Positions 16,323-27,400 of a stretch of DNA of 62,949 nt are shown one piece after another. The position numbers and the translations under genes are program-made. Each line of letters opens with the position of its first letter. Position 1 is the stretch's first letter. The notes below the pieces were generated by a model that saw nothing but the letters and a program-made list of their open reading frames with translations, was not told where the DNA came from and ran no database searches. This stretch comes from Myxococcota bacterium (lineage in GTDB: Bacteria > Myxococcota > Kuafuiibacteriia > Kuafuiibacteriales > Kuafuiibacteriaceae): positions 1-62,949 of the forward strand of contig JANQQN010000309.1 of NCBI GenBank assembly GCA_028289325.1, in the 5' to 3' direction.

Positions 16323-17759
16323 CTAGATGCGAAGCACCGGCGTGTTGGCGCCGGGGGCCAACGATAAGACCTCTTCGAAACCCTCGACCAGGCACCGACC
16401 GAACAGCGGAACGTCGGTGATCGCGGCGGGGTCGATGTTGGCCGCGATACAACACTGGTCGAGATGGGTGAGCAGCGAGATCATCGACGCGCAACCCGGC
16501 AACGGGCCGAAACCATACGCGCGATCGATACGCGCCCCGGCGAGATACCGAGCCTCCCGTAGGCCGGGGACGTTCGTCGCCTGTAGATCATTGTTCTTGG
16601 TCAAACTCCCCGTCAGCGCGGGCAGAAACGTCGCCGGAACCCAACTCAACGCGGGCGCCAAGACGCTGACCGCATCGACGGCCGGCTCGGCCAAGATCTG
16701 CCGAACCTGCTGGTGGATGGCGGCCATCCGCGCCTTGGGCTCGGCGATGGCCACCGGCCCTGCGAAACGAACGCCGACGAATCGGTTGCCGCCCTGAGCG
16801 TCGCCGTCCTGCCGCACGGACACCGGCATGGCCATCGGGATCGCGTCGACCGGTTGATCGTGGGCCTCGTGATAGCGTCGAAAAGCGCCCAGCAGGCCGG
16901 CAATGTACGCGTCGTTGAGCGACGCACCGGCGTGCTTCGCTGCTGCGCGCAGATCTGCGAATCGAACGTCGAGAGCGCAAAAGCGAAAACTCAGGCTACG
17001 CCCCGCGAGCAACGGCGAGTTGTCGACGGGCGGGTCAGCGAGAACACGCCGTAATGAAGCCGAGTAACTCGCGGCGTTGCGAATCCAGCCCACCGGGTCC
17101 GAGACCTGCCGGAGGGTCGATATGCCTTGCCGAAACATTCCCGGCAGTCCGGAAAGATCGCGCCCGAGCTGTTGCCGCAGTAACGCCCCCGCTGACGCCC
17201 GCTCTGGTGGCGGGGGGCTCGGCTGCGGTTTGTGGGGATTGGATTCGCGCTGCCGGGAGTGCAGCTGACCGAGCAGCTGCACTCCGCCGAGGCCGTCGGT
17301 GGCCACGTGGTGCATCTTGAGCATGAAAGCAGCCTTGCCGTCGGGAAGGCCCTCGAACAACACCACCTCCCACGGCGCACGAGCGCGGTCGAGCGGGGTC
17401 ATGGACACTTGCTCGGCCGTCCTCAGAAAGGCCGTAAAATCGCTCCCACCGGGCAGCGAGACCCGCCGCACGTGGTAGTCGAGGTCGAAGTCGGGATCCG
17501 TAACCCAGGTCGGCGTACCGAGACCGAGCGCCGGTTCGAGCACTTTTTGACGAAATCGGGGCGCCATCCGCGTCCCCCATTCGCAGGCCGACCGTAAGCG
17601 CGTCCACTCGGGGGTCTGGTCGAGTAGCTCGATCAGGATCATCGGCGAGCGCAAGCGCGGATCGGTTTCGATCCGCCACATGAGCGTCTCGAGCGGATTG
17701 AGCTCCCGGGCTTCGCCCCACTTAAGCCGTCCGTTACTCGCTTCGGTCATGTCCGCCAT
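16323..17759 (-). CDS. Wax ester synthase / diacylglycerol O-acyltransferase
   Basis: A 478-aa acyltransferase of the bacterial WS/DGAT (atf/tgs) family. The active-site motif HHVATDG is at residues 150-156. Family blocks include NPLETLMWRIE near the N-terminus, SLNDAYIAGLLGAFRRY, and the C-terminal Asn-Val-Pro-Gly (TNVPGLREARYLAG). It transfers acyl-CoA onto fatty alcohol or diacylglycerol to make wax esters or triacylglycerol at the inner membrane or lipid-body surface. It is the last gene of a three-gene lipid operon and starts 9 bases after the HAD-PlsC fusion. Confidence 0.93.
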   Translation of the reverse strand: MADMTEASNGRLKWGEARELNPLETLMWRIETDPRLRSPMILIELLDQTPEWTRLRSACEWGTRMAPRFRQKVLEPALGLGTPTWVTDPDFDLDYHVRRVSLPGGSDFTAFLRTAEQVSMTPLDRARAPWEVVLFEGLPDGKAAFMLKMHHVATDGLGGVQLLGQLHSRQRESNPHKPQPSPPPPERASAGALLRQQLGRDLSGLPGMFRQGISTLRQVSDPVGWIRNAASYSASLRRVLADPPVDNSPLLAGRSLSFRFCALDVRFADLRAAAKHAGASLNDAYIAGLLGAFRRYHEAHDQPVDAIPMAMPVSVRQDGDAQGGNRFVGVRFAGPVAIAEPKARMAAIHQQVRQILAEPAVDAVSVLAPALSWVPATFLPALTGSLTKNNDLQATNVPGLREARYLAGARIDRAYGFGPLPGCASMISLLTHLDQCCIAANIDPAAITDVPLFGRCLVEGFEEVLSLAPGANTPVLRI

Positions 17760-17768
17760 CCTTCACGC

Positions 17769-19190
17769 TCACTTCGGCCAATCATCGAGGGTTCGTTCGA
17801 ACAGCGCTCGGATCTCGGTCACTCGGTCATTGAGCTCTTCTCGTCTCCAGTCCTTGGTAGGTATGGGCGGCAGCACGCAAACATCCACCACCCCCGGCCG
17901 CATGACGACCGACGTTCGTGGCCACAGCTCCCCGCTGTTTCGAATGACGATAGGAATGAGGGGCGCCTTTGCGTCGAAAGCCAGATGAAAGGCGCCTTTT
18001 TTGAATCGCCCGAGCTTCGCGGTGGGCATGCGCGTGCCTTCGGGCGCGATCAGCACCGACTCTCCGTCGTGAATACGAGAGATCAGCGCGTTCACGCTGG
18101 CCTGCGCCGACGCCGAGTCGCTGCGGTCGATCAGCGCGACGTCGAGATACCGCAGCGCCCATGCGCGCGGGTCGCTCGCCACCTCTCGCTTGCCGACGCC
18201 GGTGAAGTCGTGTCGCACGAGTTTGCCGATCACCACCGGGTCGAGATTCGACTGATGATTGAAGATGTACACCCCCGGTCGGCCAGCCTCGATGTTCTCT
18301 CGACCCTGCACTCGGACGTCGATCCCGGCCACCCAAAGGCACAGATCCGTGGCGTAGCCGACGGTCGGATTCACGGCCCGCCACCGACCCCCGCTGAGGA
18401 TCTTGGCCAACACCGCCGTTACGATGCCGGCGTTAAAGACCCACAGCGCCCCGAGAGTCCCAGAGATCCCACGCAGATCGACCGGGTTGGGGTCGGGCAA
18501 CTGCAGAATCGGAACCCCCGCTTCTTTGGCGAAGGCCTCCAGTCGAGGCTGGGGGCACGTGGCGAAGGGACGGCCCACCGCCTGCAGAAACGCCTCATCT
18601 TCGCCGCCGTCGCCGTAGCCGTAACTCTTGGTCAAGTCGACGCCGTGTTTCGCGGCGAACGCCTGCACGCCCTTCGCCTTTTCGACGCCCCACCGCGGCG
18701 GCCCGTCGAGACGCCCCGTGAGGCGTCCGTCGATGACCTCCACCTCGGTCGAGATGATATGAGGGATGTCGAGGTCGGCGGCCACGGGCTTCGCTTGAAA
18801 AGGAGTAGCGGCGGTGGCCATGGCCACTGTGTGTCCCTTGCTCAAGTGGGCACGAATCAGGTCGCGTGCGCCGGGCCGAATCGTGGGCGCGACACGACGG
18901 GCAAAGATCCTCTGAGACGCCTTGTCGAGCTCTTCGACGGACCGCCCCCCGAGGAGCTCAGCCGCTCGCTCGATCGTCTTCAGGTCGCGATCAGGATCTT
19001 CGCGAAGCGCGATCACATCGCGGACGAGGTCGTACATGCGCTGAAAGCCGATGCGCCAAAGATCCTCTTGCAAGAAGGCTAGCGCCGTGAAGCCTTTGAC
19101 GAGCGTTCCGTCGAGGTCAAAAAAAGCGCCGACGCTCGGACCTTCGGGGCCCTCGTTGACGGTCTGGATGGCAGAGTCGATATCGTTCAC
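17769..19190 (-). CDS. HAD hydrolase-PlsC fusion (acylglycerol-phosphate acyltransferase)
   Basis: A 473-aa two-domain enzyme. Residues 20-235 are a HAD-IB phosphatase (SerB-like): FFDLDGTLVKG gives Asp25/Asp27, with GYGDGGEDEAFL as motif IV. Residues 255-473 are a PlsC acyltransferase with NHQSNLDP (HX4D) near 312-318 and APEGTRMP as the substrate-binding block. The same fusion is known in actinobacteria. A plausible role is acylation of lysophosphatidate together with dephosphorylation to diacylglycerol, feeding the adjacent DGAT, although the phosphatase substrate is inferred. Its ATG overlaps the upstream PlsB-like stop by 4 bases. Confidence 0.92.
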   Translation of the reverse strand: MNDIDSAIQTVNEGPEGPSVGAFFDLDGTLVKGFTALAFLQEDLWRIGFQRMYDLVRDVIALREDPDRDLKTIERAAELLGGRSVEELDKASQRIFARRVAPTIRPGARDLIRAHLSKGHTVAMATAATPFQAKPVAADLDIPHIISTEVEVIDGRLTGRLDGPPRWGVEKAKGVQAFAAKHGVDLTKSYGYGDGGEDEAFLQAVGRPFATCPQPRLEAFAKEAGVPILQLPDPNPVDLRGISGTLGALWVFNAGIVTAVLAKILSGGRWRAVNPTVGYATDLCLWVAGIDVRVQGRENIEAGRPGVYIFNHQSNLDPVVIGKLVRHDFTGVGKREVASDPRAWALRYLDVALIDRSDSASAQASVNALISRIHDGESVLIAPEGTRMPTAKLGRFKKGAFHLAFDAKAPLIPIVIRNSGELWPRTSVVMRPGVVDVCVLPPIPTKDWRREELNDRVTEIRALFERTLDDWPK

Positions 19191-20977
19191 GCGGCCTCCC
19201 CAGGCACCAGTTTAGCAAGTTGTTGGACGAGGCCGGCGAGATATTGAGCGAACGCCTGCCGTCGGGCATGGAGTTCGGTGCCCGTGCCCGGTAGGAGCTT
19301 GCGATGTTTGGCCAGGCTCAACGCGTTCTTGAAGAGCTCGAGCGTCACCGACTCTTCGCTGTGCAGCCGGCGCTGCCTCACGCGCTGCTTGCCAACCCCC
19401 AGGCAGTGTCGCAAGAGCTCCTTCTCGTCAACCTCCCGCTCCACCGGCCACCGCGCCAGTTCCGCCGCTAACACCCAGTATGCATCGAGGAACGGCCGGA
19501 GCACGACGTGGGCCAGGGGCGGCTGGGCGCGGTCGAACCAGCGTTTCACCTGCTCCCAGTAGATCGGGCGAGTATACCGCCCATCGGGATCGACGCTGGC
19601 GTCCCAGCTGGGATCCACCACGATGAGCTCGGTGAGCAGATCGCGCTGAAAGTCCCGCCGCTCCGCGAAGAAGAACTCGAACTTGAGCAGCTCGCGAAGG
19701 TCGAGGGCGTTCTGCCAAATCGCAGGCCGGATATCGCCTTGCTTGTCGTGCTCGAGGAACATCGCAAACTCGCCGATCGCCCGCACGACGAGAAAGTGAA
19801 TGAGCGTGTTCCGGTAGAACGCGGCGACCAAATGCTGCTGGGGCGCAACGTAATAGACGGGCTCGGCGCCCCCATCGAAGCGTTCAAGCACGCCGCTACC
19901 GACCAACTGTTCGAGGGTGGCCTTCACCCAGCCCAGGTCTTTCAGCTCACGGGCCATGGTCGGCGGCAGATTAGGATGCTCAGCGATGTAGCGAAGGATG
20001 GGCTCGACGACCTCGACCGTCTCCCCGTAGGTGAGCGCGCGCTCCGCGGCCAGCAAGGCCAAGGTCACCACGGCCGTGGGCGTCGCCGGCGTAACCTGAT
20101 TGATGCGGTGACACACGGCGAGCGCGATCCGCTCCGTCATCGTATCCCGGGCCCGCGGATCTCCCTCGAGCTCGGCGATCCGCTGGCGAAGGGGAATGGC
20201 TTCGCCGATGTCGATGCGCGCGGTGCCCCCCTGATTGCGTTGCATGAGCGCGAAGCGCATCAGCCAGCCGATGTCTTCCGGTCGCTTGCTTTCGCCGAGC
20301 GCCTCCGCGGTCATGGTCGCCACTTCGCCGAGCTGGTCGTACACCACCGATACCGGCAAGATGTAGGCCTCGGGTCCGTGCCCACGCTGCACCGCGTCGA
20401 CGACGTATCGAAGGGCGCCGTACCGAGGGGGGCGCAGCTTGCCGGTTCGGGTCCGGCCACCCTCGATCGACCACCCCAGATTGCCCCGAATCTCGAGAAT
20501 GTGGGCGAGGTAGGCTCGCAGCACAAACCTGTAGACCGCATCGTCTTTCATGCTGCGGCGAATGAAGAGCGCCCCGGTCCGCCGCAACACCGACCCCATG
20601 GGGAAGAAGTTCAGGTTGGCGCCGGCGAGCCCCAGCGGCTGCTGGATCCCCGACGTCCGCATCGCCTCCCTAAGGAGCCAGATGTCCAGGTAGGAGCGGT
20701 GTGAGAACAGGAAAATGAGCGAGTGCTCACTGTCCAGGGCAGCGATCTCTCGAAGCCGGTCATCATTGACGACGAGCTTGTATCGCTGCGTCAGCAGCTC
20801 CCCAAAGCGGCGCCAGGCGCCCGCGGCCACGGGATGGAAGGTCGTCCACATCTCTTCGAGACAGGCTTCGGCCCGCTTGCGGAGCTCAGCACCGGGAAGG
20901 GAGAGATCTCGTTGCAGCTCGGAAAGACCATCCAGGAACCATGGCTTCTCGAGCAGCGTGCGCGTGGCGGCGTCCAT
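19187..20977 (-). CDS. PlsB-like glycerol-3-phosphate acyltransferase
   Basis: A 596-aa member of the PlsB/GPAT superfamily, shorter than E. coli PlsB at about 800 aa. Catalytic block I is FSHRSYLDIW (His93, Asp98), block II is around FFPMGSVLRRTGALFIRR, and block III is SIEGGRTRTGK. It should acylate the sn-1 position of glycerol 3-phosphate at the membrane, the first step of phospholipid and triacylglycerol synthesis. It is the first gene of the operon with HAD-PlsC (ATGA overlap) and WS/DGAT. Together they cover most of the route from glycerol phosphate to storage lipid. Confidence 0.92.
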   Translation of the reverse strand: MDAATRTLLEKPWFLDGLSELQRDLSLPGAELRKRAEACLEEMWTTFHPVAAGAWRRFGELLTQRYKLVVNDDRLREIAALDSEHSLIFLFSHRSYLDIWLLREAMRTSGIQQPLGLAGANLNFFPMGSVLRRTGALFIRRSMKDDAVYRFVLRAYLAHILEIRGNLGWSIEGGRTRTGKLRPPRYGALRYVVDAVQRGHGPEAYILPVSVVYDQLGEVATMTAEALGESKRPEDIGWLMRFALMQRNQGGTARIDIGEAIPLRQRIAELEGDPRARDTMTERIALAVCHRINQVTPATPTAVVTLALLAAERALTYGETVEVVEPILRYIAEHPNLPPTMARELKDLGWVKATLEQLVGSGVLERFDGGAEPVYYVAPQQHLVAAFYRNTLIHFLVVRAIGEFAMFLEHDKQGDIRPAIWQNALDLRELLKFEFFFAERRDFQRDLLTELIVVDPSWDASVDPDGRYTRPIYWEQVKRWFDRAQPPLAHVVLRPFLDAYWVLAAELARWPVEREVDEKELLRHCLGVGKQRVRQRRLHSEESVTLELFKNALSLAKHRKLLPGTGTELHARRQAFAQYLAGLVQQLAKLVPGEAA

Positions 20978-21059
20978 ACGACGCTTTTAGTGCAAATCTC
21001 GCCCGTTCGCGCCCCCCAGGCTCGCGGTGCGCTCGGTCCACCGCCCGGCCGGAGATCGA

Positions 21060-21461
21060 CCGTAACCTCCGCGGTCAAGACGAGGAGGTCGCGGCGCGGA
21101 TCGATGAACCGAGGCCCAGATGCGCTCGACGCCAATCTCGACGCACGTCGTGCATCGAGACTGGCGCAGGCCCATCGAGTCCAAATACCTGGGATCGCTT
21201 CGCTTACGCTCCGCTCGCGTACGCGCGACTGACGTTTGATCTCGACACCACTCCTGAAGAGATCTCGGAGTGGAAGTGGTAGAGGTCGCCGCTAATGAGA
21301 ACGTCGCCGGCCCCGGCCAATCGCACCAGCAGCCCCGTATGTCCCTCGGTGCGGCCCGGGAGCGCCAAGACGATGACCCGACCGTCACCAAATATGTCGA
21401 GATCGCCCGTGGACTGCTTGACCTTTGCCGTACCCAGCTCACCAATCCTCTCGATCATCAA
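21060..21461 (-). pseudogene. Remnant of a metallo-beta-lactamase-fold hydrolase
   Basis: The reading IVLALPGRTEGHTGLLVRL then GDVLISGDLYHF is the typical second half of an MBL-fold (AHL-lactonase-like) enzyme, with the ligand His in GHT and Asp in SGD. The HxHxDH half is missing. After GDLYHFHSE the frame is broken and the rest is scattered in other frames (IGVERIWAS fits the C-terminal block of the family). Its 5' end is overlapped by the 3' end of the giant gene at 21439, which suggests that arrival or extension of that gene truncated it. Confidence 0.5.
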
Positions 21462-24400
21462 TCTTGAGTTCGCGGCGGAGGGTTCCCTCGTTTCGCTGGT
21501 GGCGATGTTCGGTGCCCGCCGCCCTTCCGGTTAATGGAAGCCCGATCGCGGCCCGTTCGCGATTGGGCGTGCCGTCGTGGGGCTCGGCTGAATCGTCGAG
21601 AGGCACCACGCCTTGCCCCGCCGGCACAGCGTGGCCGGCCGCCTCGTGAAACAGCCCTACGACCGGGGGCCGCTCGCTCCACGAGCGATCCTGATCCAGG
21701 CGCATTCGGGTGCGGTTGTAACGAATCGTCGCTCCCGATCCGTAGCTCGGTGTCTTTCCGTCATCTTGTACGTACGCCCCCACGACGTCATCGAACTCCG
21801 TTTCATTACGTTCATCGGTTTCTTCGATGATCACTTCGTGTCTGCTTCGGCGAAGGTCTTCCAACGCGCCCGAGCTGCCCTCGAGGGCCCCCATGGCCCC
21901 GTGGAAGTCGGAAGTCACGCGAGCCCTGAAGCGGTCGTCGCCTCGGATGCCGATGTTCTGGGGAGGGCGCCAGTCTGGATCGATCTCGAACTGTCGTCGT
22001 TCATCGCCGTCGTCGACCCCGACCGTATCTTCGGGCTGGTGGTGGTGGACATCAGCGCCCTCGCCGCCCACCGACACATCTTTGCCCAGGCCTCCCGCGA
22101 GCACATCGTCGCCATCTTGGCCGAACATCGTATCCCGGCCGCGACCGCCAAAGAGCTTATCATCGCCACTTTGTCCAAGGACGATGTCGTCGTCGGCCCC
22201 ACCGTCCATGTAATCCGCATCAGCGCCACCAAGAATGAGGTCGCGACCGTCGAGACCGTAGATGACATCTCGGCCGCCTCTCCCTAGAATCAGATCGTCG
22301 CCTTCATTGCCTTCGATGTAGTCGGCCCCGCCGCCGCCAAAGACACGATCGTCACCCGCCCCCGCGAAGACGATAACACCCTCCTGAACGTCGTCATCGA
22401 TCGCGATACGATCGTCGCCGCCTTTGGCATCGATCATCAGTCGATAACCTTCGTCGAGTTGCTGCTGCGTCAGGGTCCGGACGAAGCTGTCTTCCGGACC
22501 CCCGACTCCGGTGACCCGAACCACCAGCCCCCCGTCTCGCCCTTTCTGAACCTGGATGTTGTCCGCCGTGTCGGTACCTTCGATGCGAAGAACCTTGCCG
22601 GTGGTGGGTAGGATCCTCGAGCCGTCCTCTTCGTAGTTTCTGAACAGGCCTGGCGGGCGGGGCGCGCGGCCCTGCCCTTTTCGATAGTCGGCCGTACCGG
22701 TCACGTTGTGACCCTGGTATCCCGCGGAATATCCGCGCGCTTCGAAGTCGCCGGCGTATCGTTCGGCGAGACTCATCGCGCTTTGGAATCGACCATTAAG
22801 AACCTCTTGTTCGTCGGTGACGACGTGCGCCTCCGCGAAGCCTAGACCGGCCGTGGCGTCCCAAAGGTTGAAACGATACTCGCCAAATTTGGCGCGACTT
22901 CGCGCCTGCACATCATAGTTCCACGCCGCCAGCAGACCACCCATGATGTGGTACCGAATCTTGACCCCTACTTCGATCGCTTTGCCAAGGTTCTTGAGAT
23001 ACTTGTTGCCTCCCGCCACTAGGTCCGTGAAGACACCCATCAACGACCACAGCTCCCGGGTCGCCGAGTTCAGCGTAACATCACGGATTCGGCTGTTATC
23101 AAAGCTCTCGTCCATGTCTTTACGGGCCATGAGCACCGCTGACCGCGACTCGCCCATGAACCGGCCGAAATTCTCGAGCGCCTCCGTACCCTGAACGCTA
23201 TGCGCCGAGAATGTTTCGCGCCCGAGAACGCCTCCTTGCTCCCCGACCAGTAGATACCGCGGCCGCTGCCGATCATCGCCGCGGGTCAATCGCTCGTAGT
23301 GGCTCCGGAACTTACCGTGCCGTCCGGTGAACGGGTCGTGGTCCGAATTGCCGGTCTGAATATACTGGTAAAGATCTGCATACTGTTTCGCGCTGAGGCT
23401 GAATAGTCGATTGAGCGAGCCGCCCTCACCTCCTTGGTCCGCCCACGTCTTGGCCCGCCAGACCCTCGCCGTCACACCTTCCCCATCCTGCATCTCGATG
23501 AGCTTATTGTTCACCCGAGCCACATCATCGCGCATTCCCGCTTCCCACAGGGCCAGACCTCGGTGATTAGCGAGGCCGTCCCGAATCGCCGTCGCGCCCG
23601 CGGTTACGAAGATCGCCTTGTGTTCAGGGGAGGCGTAGCGATGGACCGCATCCGCCATCTTCATGAACGGCGTCACGTCGTTTTGCGGCCGCGTGGAATC
23701 CCACGTTGGGTTGTACGCGCCGATGCCCTTCCACACCGAGTAAGCTCTCTCGTTGAAGAAGCCTCGCGGGGTCATCGCGTGACGGCCGACCGCCGCTAGC
23801 TTCGCCAGAGCATGCGCGCCGCGGCGCGCCCCGAACCGAGCGCGCAGAGCGCGAAGGCCATCTTCGGTCAGGACTCGCCGTCCATTCTCCACTACGGTCA
23901 ACGCCGCACCTTCCTGCAGCCCCAGCAACATGTTCATCGCCCGCTCCACCTCACCGGAGTCACGCATGCTGCCGAACGCTTCCGCGATGAGAAGCCCTCT
24001 CGGATCGAACACCACGTTGTCATCCGAGTCCGTCAGTTGGGTTCGAAGGTCCTTGGACAGCTCCCGGATCAGCGACAGCTTCACCTCACCGGAGCGCTGC
24101 AGGGCGTTCATACGAAGCAGGGCCCGACCGACGATCACCGCCGCTTCGGGCGAGATAGCGCCGTCGTCGACCTGTTTGTTCACGGACCGAAGGATCCTGA
24201 GCGCGGGATCCACATCCTGGGTGTCGTCGACGATCCTGGCCAGTAGCCGGGATCCCGAAGGGCTCTGTCCGATCAACCGAACGAACCTATCCAGTCCCCA
24301 CCGCCGATCGGCTTCGATCTCGTTCATCATTTGAACGGCCTCCTCCGTCTTCAGCTGGCTTACAGCGTACGAAAGAAGCGCGGTTGTATTTTCGATCGCT

Positions 24401-27400
24401 TGCGGGTCGCCCTCGTTGGCCGATGGGCCGTCGACGAGCCCGCGGAGATCTTCGAGGTGCTTGTAGACTTGCGCCTTTCTTTGCTCCGGGGTCGCGTAGC
24501 TGTCGTTCTCGATGAGCGTCAACAGCTCCAAAGGGAACAGCTTCCGCTGGTCTCGGGCGATGAGCCGTCGGTTGGGGTCGTTCGGCGACAGAATGGCGAC
24601 CAAAAGGCTGGGCCCCTCGAGCCGTCTCTTGAGCGCCTTGCGGATCGCCGCCACCCACGGAGATACCTCGCCCCCGGACGGAGGTAGCGACTCCACAGCG
24701 GAGAGGAAATCCGTCATCAGACTCGTGTTCGCCGTCCCCGGGTCTTTGATGATGTGCGGACGTTGTTGTGAACCGGGATCGTGGTCCTCGTCATGGTCCA
24801 CCTGAAAGGACCGGTCATAGTTGAGTGCGGCGCCAACGATCCGGTCCATATACTTGGGCTTGATCCCCTTCAGGATCGCGGCCCGATCGGTCGGATTCGT
24901 CGTTCCCACCACGGTCATCGCAACCAAGACGCCGGCCGGATCCGGGTTGTAGGTATCGACCTGGCCCTTTCGGGTCTTGAGAAGGCCGCCGAATTCGATC
25001 TCTTGCGACAACCTTAGCGCAAAGATCCGGCGCTCATTTACGTCGTTGGTGTTCTGAAGGAACATCCGCCCGAAGTCCTCCGCTTCGGACAGGTAGCCGG
25101 GGCTGGGAATCCCGAGTCTGTTGAAGAGCTTGGCATGCTGGGCCCAAGCGATGACGATGCTGGCCGCTTCTTCACCCGATCTCGTTCGTTCCGCGATCGC
25201 CCGCAAGATCGTGTCACCGCCCGTTGTTGGCGGCAAGCCACGCTTTCTGATGTGAGAGAGCTTGTCGATGGCGTCGGCATTGATGATCGCGCGGCGGAAC
25301 TTCTCGAATTCCTCTGGGCTCAGGGCTCGGATCTCGGCAAGGGTGGCTCGGTATTGATCAAGGATGTCCTCCTTACCAATACCGTTCCACATCCACTCGA
25401 ACCATGTCTCGTTCTCGGAGTTGTACATGGCGATGAGGTCGGCAAACTTCCTGGTCGCCGACTCCGCCGTCGGCGGCGTCCAGTCTTCGGCGGTGACCGG
25501 TTCCTCACCGGTCACGCGGGGCCGGCCTCGTTGGACCGGCTCCTCCCCGGTGCCTCGGGGCCGGGGTAGAAGGCCCGGTTCCTCACCGACCTTGGCTGGC
25601 CTCACGTTCACCGCAGAGCGGGAGGCGCCGGCGGCCAGAAGGCGAAGATCCTTGCCCCGTAGCTGTCCGCCCGCCTCGGGATCATGACCGGTCTTGCGCC
25701 TCCAGGCGACGATCGCCGCCTCCGTGGCGGTACCAAAGTAGCCGTCAGCGATGTTTTGGATGCTCGTCCCTTTGGCAAGGAGCCCTTCATACGCGCCGGC
25801 CCGAAGTAGCTGACGTTGAACATCCTTGATCCATTCCCCGCGATGGCCGCGTAACAAAGCGACCTTGCCGGTCTCGACTTCGTTGCGCACTGGGGCCGCC
25901 GAATAGGTCGTCGGACGGCGCTCATCGGCCGCGAGCAGGTCGAGCTGACGCTTGTCGAGCCAGCCCGTGGCCTCTTCTCCCGACAATAGCTGCCACCGTC
26001 GGACCGCGATTTCGGTCCGCTCGCCGTAAAAATCGTCAGCGACAGATTCCTCGGTGGCCGCCCTCGGTACCAGCCCCTCGAACAGCCCTCCGTTGAACAG
26101 CAACCTCTGCGCCCCATTGACGATGGGTTCGTACAAACCAAGGCCGATGGAAGCGTTGCTGGCATCGAACGCTTCCGCGGTCGGTTCGCGCGCGTAGGCG
26201 ATCTGGCGCCCGGGGCCTCGGCCGCTGTACCTGGGCTCCGGTGGCGCGGGTGCGGTGGGCCCCGGTTCCGGAACCGGGGTCGCCGAAGTCGCCGGCGAGC
26301 GGGCCAGACCCGTCCAGACCGCCCAGACTTTCTGGGCGTCCTCCAGCGTTTCCGCCAGCGGCATGTCGCGACCGGACTCACGAAGTCTGCGCGCGATGTG
26401 CGCAACGAACTGACTCTGTCGATACGAGTCAGGATTCGATGCCATCGTCGCGAGCTGCTGCCGGACCTGGGGCTCGAGCTTCTTCCAGGCGGCGTTCGCG
26501 CTATCTACGACACGAACATCGTGGCGGCGAGCATCGACGTCGTGATCGAAGGCGTGTCGGACCGAATCCCAGGCGTGTTCGATGACGCTCCGATGCTCGA
26601 CCGGCGCGAAGCCCCCGACCGCGCCATCGAGGGCGGTGACCTCGGCCGCCCCAAGGTCCGTCCCCTCCGCGGGCGGAGGAGACAAGAGGGCGGCCCGCTG
26701 ATAACCCCGCAGGAGGGCGTCTGCATCAGCAAGCGCGCCTTCGCCAGTCTCCGGATAGCGATCGGTTTGCGTTCGAAGCGCCCGAGCGAGACGCGCGACG
26801 TACTCGTGGCGATTATCCCGAAACTCATCGGAATCTAGAAACTCGGCCAACTGCTCTCGTTCGCTATGGCGAAGATATGAAGAGTAGACGGTCCAGGCGT
26901 GATCTCGGATATCATCGTCGCGCGACGCAAAACCAAAGGTCTTGGCCAGCCAATCGATCAACTGCTGGATCCAGTTACCGCGCGGAGGAGGCGCAAAGTT
27001 GGATACCGCCTCCAGGGCGTCGGGGGCCGACTCTGCCCCCGGAGACTTTCGGCCATCTACGGAGGCCGTCGATGGCGACGGCTTGGGCACGTTGAACCGT
27101 TCGTCGAGCGCGTTTCTAAATCGGCCTCGTTCGACCGTCGCCTTGGCGAGCTCGTGGTAGTTGGTCGCCTTACTTTGAAGTGCCTCCAGCCGGTCCATAA
27201 ACAGCCGGTTGATCGCTCGGTTATCGGTGGCCGGCGGTCGGGCGAGCGGCGGCGCCGGTTCCGCCGTCAGCAGGTCCATGTACGCCTGATCACCTCGTAT
27301 TTCGGCCACACGGGCTGTTTGAATCGACGCCTGAACGCGGTCTTGATCGATCAAGTACTCAACTTCCTCGAGCGCTTTTTGGAAGTCTCGACCGAAGTCG

